Shown piece by piece: positions 1-10,855 of a DNA stretch of 64,000 nucleotides. Under the pieces are notes generated by a model. It did not search any database and was not told where the DNA came from. It saw only the letters and a program-made list of their open reading frames with translations. The position numbers and the translations under genes are program-made. Numbering within the stretch: position 1 is the first letter of the stretch; the number at the start of each line of letters is the position of its first letter. The stretch lies in NCBI GenBank assembly GCA_002382805.1, contig DGAD01000034.1:54013-118012 (forward strand), written 5' to 3'. Source of the DNA: Clostridiales bacterium UBA4039 (GTDB lineage: Bacteria; Bacillota; Clostridia; Lachnospirales; Vallitaleaceae).

Positions 1-134
1 TCTTCATTGGCTAGTGCGTTTTTTAACTGCATGCTTTGATCAACAAAATCAATAATCGCTTTCCCTTCTAGGACAAAATCTTTGATGTCCTCTTTTGTTG
101 ATAATGCATTTTCATAAATTAACTTTTCATTCAT
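1..134 (-). CDS. DUF1961 (YesU-like) family protein, 5' fragment
   Basis: Only the first 44 residues or so are in the window; the gene runs off the left edge. The start is an ATG at 134 with a GGAGG ribosome site at 143-147. The N-terminus reads as LIYENAL, then an acidic stretch, then F-x-LEGKAIIDF, a pattern I associate with the N-terminal strand of DUF1961 proteins. These are beta-sandwich proteins, such as Bacillus YesU, often found in polysaccharide-utilisation loci. The family call rests on memory of that pattern and on a short fragment, so it is tentative. The neighbouring macroglobulin gene ends in its own terminator, so this gene is probably transcribed separately. Confidence 0.45.
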   Translation of the reverse strand, partial: MNEKLIYENALSTKEDIKDFVLEGKAIIDFVDQSMQLKNALANE

Positions 135-308
135 AATGTATGCCTCCTTCATGTCATATGCCCATACTAAAACGAATACTGCTAAAAGTAAATAATCATT
201 TTATAGCCAGTTTTTTTCCGTCAAACCTCTATTTTAAAGGGATTCCACCCTTTGATTTCTCAAATATTATCATTATATAGCCTATGTTTTTGGGCAAAAC
301 ACTCGAAA

Positions 309-352
309 AAAACCCTCTATCTGTTCCAAAAACGGAATGGATAGAGGGTTTT
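309..352 (-). terminator. Intrinsic terminator of the macroglobulin-like gene
   Basis: An 11-bp perfect stem (311-321 with 340-350) has additional inner pairing TTCC/GGAA. On the minus strand it is followed by a run of seven T. It begins about 10 bases beyond the stop codon of the minus-strand gene at 362, as expected for its terminator. Confidence 0.85.
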
Positions 353-361
353 AAAGGTTTA

Positions 362-3300
362 TTATTCGATTGTAATGGTTCCGCGTTCACCGATATATAC
401 ACTGTCTTTGACCTGAATACCTTGAATTATAGGGCTTTCTGCTGTGTACACACCTGGAGAAGTAATCCGCGCATAATAGCTGAATTCTGTCTCATTAAAA
501 CTTTCGTTGTACTTATCGGATGGCTTATAGATATAAAAGCGCACCTTCTGTCCTTCAATGTCACGATACCAATACATGTTGTCATGGCGAAGTCCTAACT
601 GCCATGGGCTTTCAATCGCTTTAAGTCCCGATGGAACATAGTCCGTTAATTGATAGCTATCATCAATTGCTTCTTGGTCTATTTCCCAATCTAAGACGAC
701 TTTAACGATATCACCTTCTTTAAAGGTTGTCTGTTCTTCTCCGGTTTGATAGTTATAGTATTTTCTAGATACCCGAACATTTTCCTCTTGAGGTTTTTTA
801 AGGATTGTATCACGCATATAGGTTGCCGTCACTGCCATATCGCCTTCAACCTTAAGGATTTTCAACTGAGACAGCGTCACACTTGGAAGGGTTAATGTCT
901 GTGCCCATCCTTGGTCTAGGGTGATGGTCTTTTCCTGTCCGCCATATGCATAGGTGACCTGTCCCGTCGTCGTCTCTAGCCCCTCGAGTTGATCTAGGAT
1001 GTATTGATAGAGATGGCTACTTACCAGAACGTCTTTATTTGTATGCGTTACTATATATGTATAGAATTTTTCATGTTCCGGTTGTTCGGTTTTTGAAGCA
1101 AGTAACATAGCTAATGCTGTCAGTTCGTATTCCATTGCTTCTGTATCTGCCTGTATGTAAGATTGCTCTTCATATGAAGTCACACGTCCTTCAACCACTT
1201 TATGGTACATCTGTTTCGCCTTATATGTATCGCCAATGGATGCATAAGCTAAACCAAGGTACAACTGGTCTTTTAGACTTAAAGGCTCAGTAAATGCATA
1301 GGTCTGTAAGTCAAAGAGTATCGGTTCATCCAGCATTGCCTGACCATATAATACAGCACCTTTTTCAACGCGTCCGGCGTCATACCATGCATTTTCAAAG
1401 TATTTTGACAAGGCGAGTACATCAACTTCTTCTTGAATCATCGGAAGCATAAGTGCTGATATCTCTACGTCCGCTTCGGCATAAGGTAAGATGGCCATTC
1501 CACCTTGATCGGTTTGATAGTCCGCTAAATTGACCTGTTCTTCTTTAACTTCTTGATTATATGTTGTATTCAGCAGTTGCTTGACTTTATTCGCCAAGTA
1601 CTTTTGATCTACACGCTTTCCACCAGAATATGCCATACGATAGAGCAGTGGCAAGTATTGTCCTCGACCTTGATCCATAAACGTCAATACTGTCTCCCCT
1701 TGATCGGTTGTGCGAATCTGGGTATTTTCATTTAATGGATAAATATCTGAAACCCGTTGTTCATGATAAGATTTTTGTACGTCTATCGCTAGAACTAGTC
1801 CATCACCTGCACCTGTATCGGTCTTGCCGGTTATGGTCACTTCATAGCTTCCGGCTTCTGAAAATGTTCCTAAAGGAATATTGGCCCGTTCAAAAGCTTT
1901 TCCTGTCGCTTCATACGTCGCAACGATTTGATTGGATTTTTTTAAGGTGACTACATAATCAATCATCGTCTCGGGTTTTAACGCATTTCCATATCCGCTC
2001 ACACCAATCATCGGCCTATCCCCGATAAGATACGTTGAACTTAATGATGTATTTAAGAAAAACGGCAAAGATACATTTACATTTTCTACCTGACTTCCGG
2101 CATTTAAGCTTTCAGAAATAGCTGCTGCCATTAAACGCCAAGACGTTACATTATCCGGAAGTTCAAAGGAAGCTTTAGCTTTTCCTGAAGAATCCAACTT
2201 AACGCTCATAAACTTTGCTGTATCTTTAAATTCTTGACGGATCTCGATAGCACTTGAATTCTTATCTATCGATCCACTTGCTGTGTCCATGGAACTTTCT
2301 TCACTTACCGCTTCGTCTACCATGCTTCCAAAGCCCATATCATACCGTGCAAATCCATCATTTTGATTATGATGCGATCCATAGCTCATACCAAATCCGC
2401 CACTAACAGATCGATATAATTCTGACAACGGATCTATCTGCATATCGCTAAGGGCAAAAAGCGCTTCATCCACGAGACTAATATTCACCACACCATCGCT
2501 TACAGGCTGTCGATTCCCTTGATCATCCACGTATGTTCCTTGAATACTCAATCCAACCGTATCACCAGGATAATAAGAGGGTGCATCGGCTGTAATGGTT
2601 AAATCGATCTCACGTTGTATATAGTCAAAACGAACATCGGTCTGAGCCGCTTCCACATAGGTACTTCCATTAAAGAAAATCCCTTTGACTTCAATATTAG
2701 GAACGTCTCCGGCTTCAAATATCATAGAATACGTTGGTTCTGTCAAGATATCCACAGTTTTGATTCCATTTTGTCCGGTTATGAACAAATATCTTCCCTG
2801 CGTGTGGAGATCATCATTATTCATAAAATTGATCTCTACATCATCATGGATTCTGTAATTTTCTTGATCGGTTTCTAAGTGATACCAGTCTCCATCATTT
2901 GGATACGGTTCATATTCCCGTCCAAAGTAAACCTTTTCCACTATTTGACGATTTTTATGGTCATAGGTCTTAACTTCTGCTGTATAGTGGACACTTCGCT
3001 CTTTAGGTAATTCCAAGGTATATTGTGCCTGGCCTTTAGCATCGGTTGTTACTGTAAAGGTATCAAACTCTGTCGTTTTCAAATCATAACGATAACGTTT
3101 TTTAACTTCTTTGTTAATATAGTCATAGTACTCTCCGGTCTCTGTCTTAATCCACTCATTACGATAGACCGTTCCTTCAAGCTTATGATTATCCACAGGT
3201 TCAGACAAAAAGTCATAATCATCCTCAGCGCTACCATCATTAAGTCGGTCAAGGGTAATATTATGCACTTCCAAGGCAATGCTACCTTCATTATCGTAAA

Positions 3301-5305
3301 TAGTGCCTGTAGGTTTTACATGAATATCATTAAAAAATACCCGAAAATAATCGTTGACATAAATACTTCCGGATTCAGGCAAGCTTGCATATGCCGAAAA
3401 AGAGTAATTTTGTTCCCCTTGTGTTCCGGCTTGATACTCCGGCGTGAAGAATACCTTCGCTTCACCACTGGCCTCTGTCGTTCCAGAGCCCTCTTTATGA
3501 TTGACTCCGTTAATCGTATAATTATAGTCTAAAAAAGATACGGGTGTTCCTTCGAAGAAATTTGTTGCAATTGTATATTCCAATGTATCGCCAACAAAAA
3601 GCGCTTCGTGATCTTTTTCCACTTCAATTTTATAACTTGGCTTCATATAATTTTCAACCTGAATATAGGTTGAGCTTATGACCTCATCCCCACGTTTCAC
3701 TAAAAGCTGATATCCGCCTTCTTTTAAGTTGGGAAGTGCTAGCTGACCGTCAAAGAAACCTTGCTCAACCGTCACCGTTTTTGTTACATAACTTAGTTCA
3801 TCCATTGGTCCGGGAATAAATCCCCAATAATAAGCTCGCCCTCTGGTGAGTTCTACGCTAAGTTTGGCAAGTTGCTCTCCATCATAGCGATGACGAACAA
3901 ACCCAAAAAAGTTGACCGTATCGTCCGGCTTATATAGGTTTCGATCCGGTTTAAAGTAGCTCCAATATTCCTGAGCCTCGCCTCCAAAATAATACGGCTC
4001 GCTCAGCGCTTGAAAATTATATAAAACCGCTTCGTTTTCTTGCGACGTCAAATGATAAAACATCGCCATCTTTTCATCGGTGTCTTTTTTAATACGTGCT
4101 AATCCTTCTGCATTTGTCTCTACACTCGTATTCGTATCTAGATTTTTCACTTTGGCATGGTTAACGGGCTCTTGATTGGATAAATCATGAATCCAAAAAA
4201 CATCTTCATTATCCCCACCTTGGTAATAAAAGCTTAAGTCTGTTACTTGCATAAATGTATGAATGACCATATCCTCATATGTTGCTTGAACCATATAATA
4301 TCCTGCATCCAAGGTATTTGGCAATTCTAAAAAGTTCGGATAATTATTCTCTATCGCAATTGTTTGCTCAAAGTCCATCACCCGCTCAAGTCCTTTGGTG
4401 GATATCTTGGCATCAAGCATTCCATAATATGACCACATCGGAATATCTGTATAGTCTTTTATATCCTTCGTAAATTGATCTGCATCTCGATAGGCAAAGA
4501 CCTCTACATCCACTGTAGCTTCTTTGATCTTAGTGTCATCAAAATAATAGTTCCACTCCAAACTAGGAACTTCTGATTCTGCAAATTCATGCATAAAGCT
4601 CTCAAAATTCATATAAAACGTTGAAGCATCAAGCGTCTCATCACTTTGTGTCTCAAAACTGAATTGGACATCCTTTTCCAGTGTTTTATCTGAGCCTTCC
4701 AGTGGTAGTCCCGCCTTAAGCGTCACTGTATAAATCGTCTGTTTTTTTAGTTCCTTAGGTACAAAGGCAACCACGCGTCCGTGACGTTCAAAGCTTCCCT
4801 TAACTTTAGGTTCAATCTCAAAGTAGTCCTTAACATTGGCGCCTTCATAATTAAAGGTAAATTCAATGCCTGTATTGATAGGCACATTGGTCGTCTGATG
4901 TCGCGGAAAATGCCCCAGCACTTCAAACTTGGCTTCGGTGCGGTATGCCCAAGTAATGCCTTTAATCGTAAAAATATATGTTGTATTTGGTTGAAGGCTT
5001 TGCTTTGGCGTGATGACAATGCCTTCTTCTTGTTCAGACAATGTATATTCTACGGTCGGTGAAATTGTCAGCACCTGTTTTAGCTCCTCAAGACTCAACG
5101 CGTCATTCGATCCATCGACCTTGAAAACAAAGGCTGAATCCATGGCCACACCAGCTGCATCCATCTGTGTTGGTGCAAGAATATATCCCTCTCGATATTC
5201 TGCTGCAAACACTTTGGTCACATCTTGATTCAAAAAAAGTGTGACACCAATTGTTACAACCACTAAGATAATAGCCGTTGCAATACTTAAAACTCTTTTT
5301 TTCAT
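362..5305 (-). CDS. Alpha-2-macroglobulin/MG2 family surface protein without thioester
   Basis: This is a cell-surface protein of about 1,650 residues. A basic N-terminus and one hydrophobic segment (residues about 5-26 of the longer reading) form a signal anchor; no lipobox follows. Two Ig-like domains come next. An MG2-type strand with the family motif DRNLYKPDDTV follows at about residue 465, then a central A2M-like region (SWRLMAAA) and a long helical C-terminal region resembling the TED domain. The thioester GCGEQ is absent; the corresponding stretch reads SGGKRVDQ. Bacterial macroglobulins are thought to trap or shield against proteases, but a thioester-less form cannot crosslink covalently. 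I prefer the second in-frame ATG (5305), because the AAAGGA site is well spaced for it and abuts the ATG at 5317. Confidence 0.82.
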   Translation of the reverse strand: MKKRVLSIATAIILVVVTIGVTLFLNQDVTKVFAAEYREGYILAPTQMDAAGVAMDSAFVFKVDGSNDALSLEELKQVLTISPTVEYTLSEQEEGIVITPKQSLQPNTTYIFTIKGITWAYRTEAKFEVLGHFPRHQTTNVPINTGIEFTFNYEGANVKDYFEIEPKVKGSFERHGRVVAFVPKELKKQTIYTVTLKAGLPLEGSDKTLEKDVQFSFETQSDETLDASTFYMNFESFMHEFAESEVPSLEWNYYFDDTKIKEATVDVEVFAYRDADQFTKDIKDYTDIPMWSYYGMLDAKISTKGLERVMDFEQTIAIENNYPNFLELPNTLDAGYYMVQATYEDMVIHTFMQVTDLSFYYQGGDNEDVFWIHDLSNQEPVNHAKVKNLDTNTSVETNAEGLARIKKDTDEKMAMFYHLTSQENEAVLYNFQALSEPYYFGGEAQEYWSYFKPDRNLYKPDDTVNFFGFVRHRYDGEQLAKLSVELTRGRAYYWGFIPGPMDELSYVTKTVTVEQGFFDGQLALPNLKEGGYQLLVKRGDEVISSTYIQVENYMKPSYKIEVEKDHEALFVGDTLEYTIATNFFEGTPVSFLDYNYTINGVNHKEGSGTTEASGEAKVFFTPEYQAGTQGEQNYSFSAYASLPESGSIYVNDYFRVFFNDIHVKPTGTIYDNEGSIALEVHNITLDRLNDGSAEDDYDFLSEPVDNHKLEGTVYRNEWIKTETGEYYDYINKEVKKRYRYDLKTTEFDTFTVTTDAKGQAQYTLELPKERSVHYTAEVKTYDHKNRQIVEKVYFGREYEPYPNDGDWYHLETDQENYRIHDDVEINFMNNDDLHTQGRYLFITGQNGIKTVDILTEPTYSMIFEAGDVPNIEVKGIFFNGSTYVEAAQTDVRFDYIQREIDLTITADAPSYYPGDTVGLSIQGTYVDDQGNRQPVSDGVVNISLVDEALFALSDMQIDPLSELYRSVSGGFGMSYGSHHNQNDGFARYDMGFGSMVDEAVSEESSMDTASGSIDKNSSAIEIRQEFKDTAKFMSVKLDSSGKAKASFELPDNVTSWRLMAAAISESLNAGSQVENVNVSLPFFLNTSLSSTYLIGDRPMIGVSGYGNALKPETMIDYVVTLKKSNQIVATYEATGKAFERANIPLGTFSEAGSYEVTITGKTDTGAGDGLVLAIDVQKSYHEQRVSDIYPLNENTQIRTTDQGETVLTFMDQGRGQYLPLLYRMAYSGGKRVDQKYLANKVKQLLNTTYNQEVKEEQVNLADYQTDQGGMAILPYAEADVEISALMLPMIQEEVDVLALSKYFENAWYDAGRVEKGAVLYGQAMLDEPILFDLQTYAFTEPLSLKDQLYLGLAYASIGDTYKAKQMYHKVVEGRVTSYEEQSYIQADTEAMEYELTALAMLLASKTEQPEHEKFYTYIVTHTNKDVLVSSHLYQYILDQLEGLETTTGQVTYAYGGQEKTITLDQGWAQTLTLPSVTLSQLKILKVEGDMAVTATYMRDTILKKPQEENVRVSRKYYNYQTGEEQTTFKEGDIVKVVLDWEIDQEAIDDSYQLTDYVPSGLKAIESPWQLGLRHDNMYWYRDIEGQKVRFYIYKPSDKYNESFNETEFSYYARITSPGVYTAESPIIQGIQVKDSVYIGERGTITIE

Positions 5306-5389
5306 CCTATTCCCCATCCTTTCTTACCATGCGACGATGTCGCACTGTACACTCTGTATACTCTTTACATTGATTAGACGTCTTACATT

Positions 5390-6106
5390 TTAAAAATGTT
5401 CCATCGCTTCTATCTTCATGGCAACGGGTTGATCCAGTCGAATTGAATCCGGGGTCACTATACTATCATAACACAAAATCTGTACCCCTTTTTTCTGGGC
5501 TTCTTTAAGCGTCTTGGAAAATAAAGGATCTGTTTTTTGATTGGGTCGAAATATTGTAACTCCTTTTAACTGAACCACAAAAAGTATATAGCTTTGGAAA
5601 CCTTCATCGATGCTATCCATAAGTTCCCGAATATGCTTCGTTCCTCGTGATGTTGGCGCATCCGGAAACATAGCCTCACCCTCTGCTTCCAAGGTCACCC
5701 CTTTGACTTCGATAAAGCCCTTGTTCCCGGTCTCAGCATTTTCATAATATATATCAAAACGGGATTTTTGAAAAGTCACTTCCCGTCGTAGCGTCGTAAC
5801 CTCACCAATGATATTACGTAAATGGGGATTAGAGGTTATCGCCTCATAAGCAACGGCATTTGGAATCTGGGAATCGATATTGATAAGTATGCCATTTTTA
5901 AAAATGGCAATTAAAGAATATCGTGTCTTACGTTCCGGATTTTTGGCTGGTTCTAGATAAACCTGTGCTCCCTCAACAAAAAGTTCCGCACATCGACCTG
6001 TATTTTTAACATGAACCTCGACCACTTCCCCATCTAGATTCACCTGTGCAATAAATCGATTCATTCGTCGTATAAATGTGGCACGCACCACTGCATCATA
6101 ATTCAT
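5390..6106 (-). CDS. sfsA: SfsA family DNA/RNA nuclease-like protein
   Basis: The 238-residue product has the length and sequence layout of SfsA (sugar fermentation stimulation protein). It has an N-terminal OB-like region (FIRRMNRFIAQV) and then a PD-(D/E)xK nuclease-like core with RSRFD-type residues (KSRFDIYYE) and GFIEVKGVTLE. The lysine in EVKG is the conserved core lysine. SfsA binds DNA, and nuclease activity has been proposed; its physiological role is uncertain. The open frame extends upstream to 6421 but would overlap the promoter of the divergent gene. The ATG at 6106 has a GAGG site and gives the family length, so I use it. Confidence 0.85.
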   Translation of the reverse strand: MNYDAVVRATFIRRMNRFIAQVNLDGEVVEVHVKNTGRCAELFVEGAQVYLEPAKNPERKTRYSLIAIFKNGILINIDSQIPNAVAYEAITSNPHLRNIIGEVTTLRREVTFQKSRFDIYYENAETGNKGFIEVKGVTLEAEGEAMFPDAPTSRGTKHIRELMDSIDEGFQSYILFVVQLKGVTIFRPNQKTDPLFSKTLKEAQKKGVQILCYDSIVTPDSIRLDQPVAMKIEAMEHF

Positions 6107-6217
6107 AAATAACCTCAACTTTACTCTATAGTCATACCCTACTATGTCATTATATACTAAAAACATGGTATAATGAAGATGATAACTATTATTAGGCAAA
6201 ACAAAGGAGTGTATTTC

Positions 6218-8125
6218 ATGAAAAAACATCTTAGTTGCCTTCTCATTATCGTCATCGCTTTTAGCACAACTGTATGTACGCCCAAAGCACAGGAACGCTT
6301 CACTGACGTAGCATTGACACATTGGGCCTATGAATATATACACGAACTTGCTGCAAAGGATGTCATCAATGGCTACCCTAACGGAGCTTTTTATCCTAAT
6401 CAAGATGTCACTGCTGAACAATTTTTAAAAATGGTCGTTAGCACCATTGGCTATCCGAACCTAAACGCATCTTCAGATAATCCCAGCCTTTGGTCCAAAC
6501 CCTATATCGAAAAAGCTTATACCCTCGGGATAATTCAAACCCCCGATGCCTTATATAACTTAGATTGGTCCGATGCTATTACGCGTGAAGTCGCTGCCGA
6601 TCTTGCCATCAAAGCAGATCATCTTCTCCACAACACACCAAAAGATAGCACGGCGACTGAAGCGAGCTACCCCATATCAGATATATACTTAATCAGCAAC
6701 GTTTTAAAGCCTTCGGTATATGATGCATTTGCAAGCGGCATCATTACAGGCTATGAAGATAAAACCTTCAAGCCCAAAGGATTATTGACCCGCGCTGAAG
6801 CCAGTGCGATTATTATGCGCATCACCAACATCGCCTTACGCCAGCCACAAGACACAACACTAGCTTTAGCACCTAGCTTGCCCAAAAGCCGTGTTATCGC
6901 CATGACCGATGGCGAAGGAGATGATCGGGCATCCATGGTCCGTTTTTTGTTCTATGCCAACGAAATGGACATCGAAGCCATCATTCAGACCAATTCATAT
7001 TATCAAATCAATGGAAATAGCCAGACGACAAATGTCTACTGGCTAGAAGATGTGATTGAAGCATATGGAAAAGACCTGAAGAATCTACGTATACATGATC
7101 CTAACTATCCCGATGCCTCTTTTCTCTTAGATAGGCTATACCTAGGGGATGAAGATCCAGAGCATGTCAAAAAAAATAATGCCAAAGCCATCCCTCCATT
7201 TGGAGCAACACCTGGCTCTAAAAAAATCATCGAAGTGCTCCTAAATGACGACCCACGTCCAGTATGGATACAAGCTTGGGGCGGATTAAACACAGCGGCT
7301 GAAGCACTTTATGAACTTAAATACAGTGGCAACTATAGTGCATCGGCATATAAAAAAGCTGCCGAAAAAACACGTATTTTTTCGATAACCTTTCAGGATA
7401 ATAGCGGCGGCTATATTCGGGAACACTTTCCTGAAGTCTTATTGATACGTAGTATGTCCTTTGATGATACCTGGGGTTATACCAACCCTCAAGACCAATG
7501 GACAGGGGAAGATTGGGTAACAGCTTATCTCTATAAACATGGAAACCTTGCTTCAAGATATACTAAGCTTTCGATTCTTGAAGGCGATACCCCTGCTTTT
7601 CTCAACAACCTTGCTAATGGACTACGTGCACACGAAAATCCTACCTTTGGCGGTTGGGGCGGACGCTTTTTTTCAAAAGATGGGTACTACTACACGGATG
7701 TTAAAGATGGCGGTTCTATCTATACTGCTGTTAAAAAATATATTCCTACAGCACAAAATGACTTTGCTGCCCGCCTAGATTGGGCAATGCATAATACCTA
7801 TGCAAAAGCGAACCATCATCCGATGATTCGCCTAGATGGTCCGCGTGATTTTGTTGTTTCACCAGGAGATGATATTGAGCTTTCTGCGCGTGGAAGCTAC
7901 GATCCAGATGGCGATAAAGTAACCTATACATGGGCACAGGATAAAAACGCCGGAACTTCCTCTGCCTCCATTAGCCTTCAAAACAACCACTCTTTGACAG
8001 ATGCATTCTTTATTGTTCCAACATCAGCAAAACCCGGAACCACCATTCACGTAATTCTAGAAGCCGTCGATGATGGAACCCCTCAGTTGGTACGATATGA
8101 ACGCCTCATTTTTCACGTGGAGTGA
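6218..8125 (+). CDS. SLH-anchored protein with nucleoside-hydrolase-like (DUF1593/Sde0182) domain
   Basis: A signal peptide (residues 1-26) is followed by three S-layer homology repeats: [15 protein letters not shown], a second starting near [11 protein letters not shown], and a third ending [12 protein letters not shown]. These anchor the protein to secondary cell-wall polymer. After a linker comes a nucleoside-hydrolase-like domain starting [15 protein letters not shown], where the acidic cluster replaces the DTDPGIDD metal site of true nucleoside hydrolases. The C-terminus is an Ig-like domain ([14 protein letters not shown]). This combination is known as the Sde0182 cellulose-binding family. 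Substrate is unknown; a carbohydrate is likely. The ATG at 6218 is preceded by AAAGGAG, and a TATAAT lies at 6169-6174. Its 3' end overlaps the convergent kinase gene by 13 bp. Confidence 0.8.
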   Translation: MKKHLSCLLIIVIAFSTTVCTPKAQERFTDVALTHWAYEYIHELAAKDVINGYPNGAFYPNQDVTAEQFLKMVVSTIGYPNLNASSDNPSLWSKPYIEKAYTLGIIQTPDALYNLDWSDAITREVAADLAIKADHLLHNTPKDSTATEASYPISDIYLISNVLKPSVYDAFASGIITGYEDKTFKPKGLLTRAEASAIIMRITNIALRQPQDTTLALAPSLPKSRVIAMTDGEGDDRASMVRFLFYANEMDIEAIIQTNSYYQINGNSQTTNVYWLEDVIEAYGKDLKNLRIHDPNYPDASFLLDRLYLGDEDPEHVKKNNAKAIPPFGATPGSKKIIEVLLNDDPRPVWIQAWGGLNTAAEALYELKYSGNYSASAYKKAAEKTRIFSITFQDNSGGYIREHFPEVLLIRSMSFDDTWGYTNPQDQWTGEDWVTAYLYKHGNLASRYTKLSILEGDTPAFLNNLANGLRAHENPTFGGWGGRFFSKDGYYYTDVKDGGSIYTAVKKYIPTAQNDFAARLDWAMHNTYAKANHHPMIRLDGPRDFVVSPGDDIELSARGSYDPDGDKVTYTWAQDKNAGTSSASISLQNNHSLTDAFFIVPTSAKPGTTIHVILEAVDDGTPQLVRYERLIFHVE

Positions 8126-9723
8126 AAGTGCTCAACAGCTGCCCGCTCAATATCTAACCCGTTGACATAGTATCGCATAAACTGTTCAAAGCCTTCCACA
8201 TCTTCGATAACAGGATCTAAGCGCGTTGACTCTTGCTGCGAAAATACTTGTGTATCTAAAAAGGATTCTAATCGCTTATCTTGCTTAGCATAGTCAAGAT
8301 AAGCGGCCAATATGGCAATCCCCCATGCTCCACCTTCTCCAGCCGTTTCCATGACTTCAACCGGAGCGTTGACCGCCGCCGCCATTAAGCGTTGGCCGAC
8401 GCCAGGCGTCTTAAATAAGCCTCCATGACCTAACATCTTATCCAGAACCACTTTTTCTTTTTTTAACAATATATCTGTCCCTATTTTCATAGCACCAAGT
8501 GAGGTCTGCAAGTGCACACGCATAAAGTTAGCAAGACTAAACGTGCTGTCAGACAAACGTGTAAATAGGGGTCTTCCTTCTTCAAATTTTGTGATGTGTT
8601 CACCCGAGAGGTATCCATAGGCAAGAAGGCCTCCACCATCTGCCTCCCCTTCAAGTGCTTTGTTGTACAAGGCTTGATAAAGTGTCGTCTTATCTATAGA
8701 TGCACCAAAAAGTTGTCCGACTTCATCAAATATATTCACCCATGCATCCAAGTCCGAAGTACAGTTGTTTGAATGGGCCATCGCAACCAATTTTCCTGAT
8801 GGCGTCGTCACAAGGTCAAGCTCTTTATAGACTCTGGATAATTCGTTTTCAAGTACGACCATGGCAAAAATTGATGTTCCTGCCGATACATTACCCGTGC
8901 GTTCAGCGACACTATTTGTTGCTACCATTCCTGTCCCCGCATCACCTTCTGGTGGGCATAGAGGAATATCCCCACAAAGTTCTCCACTTGGATCGATTAA
9001 TCTAGCGCCTTCTGGTGTAAGCGTTCCTGCATCCTCTCCCGCAACTAAAGTTTTTGGCAAGATGTCGCCTAACTTCCATGCAAATCCTTTTCCCGATATA
9101 TGTTCATCAAATGCTTCAATCATCCGTTGATGAAAGGTTTGGTGATGAATATCAATCGGAAACATCCCTGATGCGTCGCCAATGCCTAAAACTTTATTCC
9201 CGGTTAGCTTCCAATGAACGTATCCTGAAAGCGTCGTTATGTAGTCAACCTCACGAACATGTTCTTCTTGATTAAGAATCGCTTGATATAGATGAGCAAT
9301 ACTCCATCGCTGGGGTATGGGATAATTGAATAAATCCATCAATTGCACAGAAGCCTCTTGTGTAATATTGTTGCGCCATGTCCGAAAAGGAACTAATAGG
9401 TGTTCATGCTTATCAAAAGCCAAGTATCCATGCATCATGCCACTGATTCCCATCGCCTTGACGGTCGAAAGTTTTGCTCCATAGCGTTGATTCACATCCT
9501 TTTTCAAAGCTTTATAGCTCTCTTGAAGCCCGTTCCATACCTCGTCCAATGTATATGTCCAAATCCCTTGTTCATAAGAATTCGTCCATGCATGCTCACC
9601 TGATGCAATCGGTTTATAGTCCGTATCAATAAGCACAGACTTGATACGTGTTGAGCCCAGTTCAATCCCAAGAACAGCCTTCCCCTCTTGAATCCTATGT
9701 TTAATCATTTCACTTTGATTCAT
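8113..9723 (-). CDS. FGGY-family carbohydrate kinase
   Basis: The 536-residue FGGY kinase phosphorylates a sugar or ketose after uptake. The N-terminal nucleotide site reads [17 protein letters not shown] catalytic-base region ([10 protein letters not shown]) lies near residue 200, and the second phosphate motif ([14 protein letters not shown]) is near residue 290. The C-terminal adenosine motif ([15 protein letters not shown], then [10 protein letters not shown]) is intact. It resembles the clostridial FGGY proteins loosely labelled xylulokinase. The start is ATG 9723 with AAAGGAG, not the longer frame from 9756, which would run into the dehydrogenase gene. It is the last gene of the transporter-dehydrogenase-kinase operon, so its substrate is probably the ketose made by the dehydrogenase; the exact sugar is not determinable here. 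Confidence 0.85.
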   Translation of the reverse strand: MNQSEMIKHRIQEGKAVLGIELGSTRIKSVLIDTDYKPIASGEHAWTNSYEQGIWTYTLDEVWNGLQESYKALKKDVNQRYGAKLSTVKAMGISGMMHGYLAFDKHEHLLVPFRTWRNNITQEASVQLMDLFNYPIPQRWSIAHLYQAILNQEEHVREVDYITTLSGYVHWKLTGNKVLGIGDASGMFPIDIHHQTFHQRMIEAFDEHISGKGFAWKLGDILPKTLVAGEDAGTLTPEGARLIDPSGELCGDIPLCPPEGDAGTGMVATNSVAERTGNVSAGTSIFAMVVLENELSRVYKELDLVTTPSGKLVAMAHSNNCTSDLDAWVNIFDEVGQLFGASIDKTTLYQALYNKALEGEADGGGLLAYGYLSGEHITKFEEGRPLFTRLSDSTFSLANFMRVHLQTSLGAMKIGTDILLKKEKVVLDKMLGHGGLFKTPGVGQRLMAAAVNAPVEVMETAGEGGAWGIAILAAYLDYAKQDKRLESFLDTQVFSQQESTRLDPVIEDVEGFEQFMRYYVNGLDIERAAVEHFHST

Positions 9724-9752
9724 GCTTTTCTCCTTTGCCCTAGCTTGTATGA

Positions 9753-10820
9753 TCAAGGTACTAACAAGACTTTGATAACACTTCCGCTAAGTGCCAACTC
9801 AAAAGCTTCTGTAAACGCTTCCAACGGATATTGTGCTGCAACGATATCATCTGCTGTGACTAACTTACGCTTTAATAAATCAATAGCGACCGGATATGTA
9901 TAGGGTCCCAAATGTGAACCGCGTATATCCAGTTCTTTACGGTCTCCAATTACACTCCAATCCGTGGTCGTCTCTTTTCCAAAGACGCTAAATTCAACAA
10001 AACGTCCCAGTTTTCGAATCATCTCCAAGCCTTGTGTTACCCCAATCGGTGATCCTGTTGCCTCAATATATACATCACAACCATATCCTTGTGTTAATGC
10101 TTTGACTTCGCTAATGGCATCTGTTTTTTGGGGATTAATGGTTATATCTGCACCAAGTTTTTTCGCCATCGCCAAGCGCTCATCACTGACATCTAATACG
10201 ATTAACGTCTTTGGTGTCTTTAAGCGTATAAGCTGAACCATACATAACCCTAAGGTTCCTGCGCCTGCAAGAACGACAACATCTTCATATTCTATGGTTG
10301 CCCGTTGCACCGTGTGCACTGCACATGCTAGAGGCTCAATAATACTAGCTTCTTCAAGTGAAAGTTCTTTTGGAATCTTATAGATTTTACTTACATTGTA
10401 GATCTTCATGTATTCTGCCATTCCACCATCAGCAATACCACCTTGGAATCCATACATATCATGAACTTCACACATCCAATATTGACCCGATTGACAGAAT
10501 CGGCACTTTCCACAGGGCTTAATTTGGTCGGTTATTATACGATCTCCGATTTGTATATCATATTTTTCAGCGGCACCTTCACCTAATTCAACGACGGTTC
10601 CAAAGAATTCATGTCCCGGTATAACCGGTGCCTTCATCCATGGATTTTCTCCACCCCAAAACATACTGGCGCCATGATACGCTTTCATATCACTGCCGCA
10701 TATCCCACAGGCACCGATTTTAATAATGACTTCTTCAAATCCGGCTTTTGGAATATCTACACTTTCAACTTTGTAATCTTCTGGTCCATAGGCTACCACT
10801 GCTTTCATTTTTTCGCTCAT
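9753..10820 (-). CDS. Zinc-dependent polyol dehydrogenase (erythritol/threitol dehydrogenase-like MDR)
   Basis: The medium-chain zinc dehydrogenase has 355 residues. Catalytic zinc ligands are visible as C41 (in GICGSD) and H70-E71 (PGHEFFG). The structural zinc lobe has four cysteines in the segment [16 protein letters not shown] near residues 103-117. The NAD(P) site is AGAGTLG near residue 185. The sequence, including [19 protein letters not shown] and [14 protein letters not shown], closely follows the group annotated as erythritol/L-threitol dehydrogenases. It likely oxidises an imported polyol to a ketose for the downstream kinase. It sits 35 bp after the permease gene and 29 bp before the kinase gene. 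Polyol identity is inference. Confidence 0.8.
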   Translation of the reverse strand: MSEKMKAVVAYGPEDYKVESVDIPKAGFEEVIIKIGACGICGSDMKAYHGASMFWGGENPWMKAPVIPGHEFFGTVVELGEGAAEKYDIQIGDRIITDQIKPCGKCRFCQSGQYWMCEVHDMYGFQGGIADGGMAEYMKIYNVSKIYKIPKELSLEEASIIEPLACAVHTVQRATIEYEDVVVLAGAGTLGLCMVQLIRLKTPKTLIVLDVSDERLAMAKKLGADITINPQKTDAISEVKALTQGYGCDVYIEATGSPIGVTQGLEMIRKLGRFVEFSVFGKETTTDWSVIGDRKELDIRGSHLGPYTYPVAIDLLKRKLVTADDIVAAQYPLEAFTEAFELALSGSVIKVLLVP

Positions 10821-10855
10821 TATCTTTTCCTTCTTTCTTCGTTATATAGAGTTGA

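Noticed and set aside
3023..3532. 169-residue plus-strand frame inside the macroglobulin gene
   Set aside because: It is antisense to a well-supported coding region, has no ribosome site and has a cysteine- and isoleucine-rich composition typical of a shadow frame.
6107..6421. Upstream extension of the sfsA frame
   Set aside because: It lacks a ribosome site, overlaps the promoter of the divergent SLH gene, and adds over 100 residues not found in SfsA proteins.
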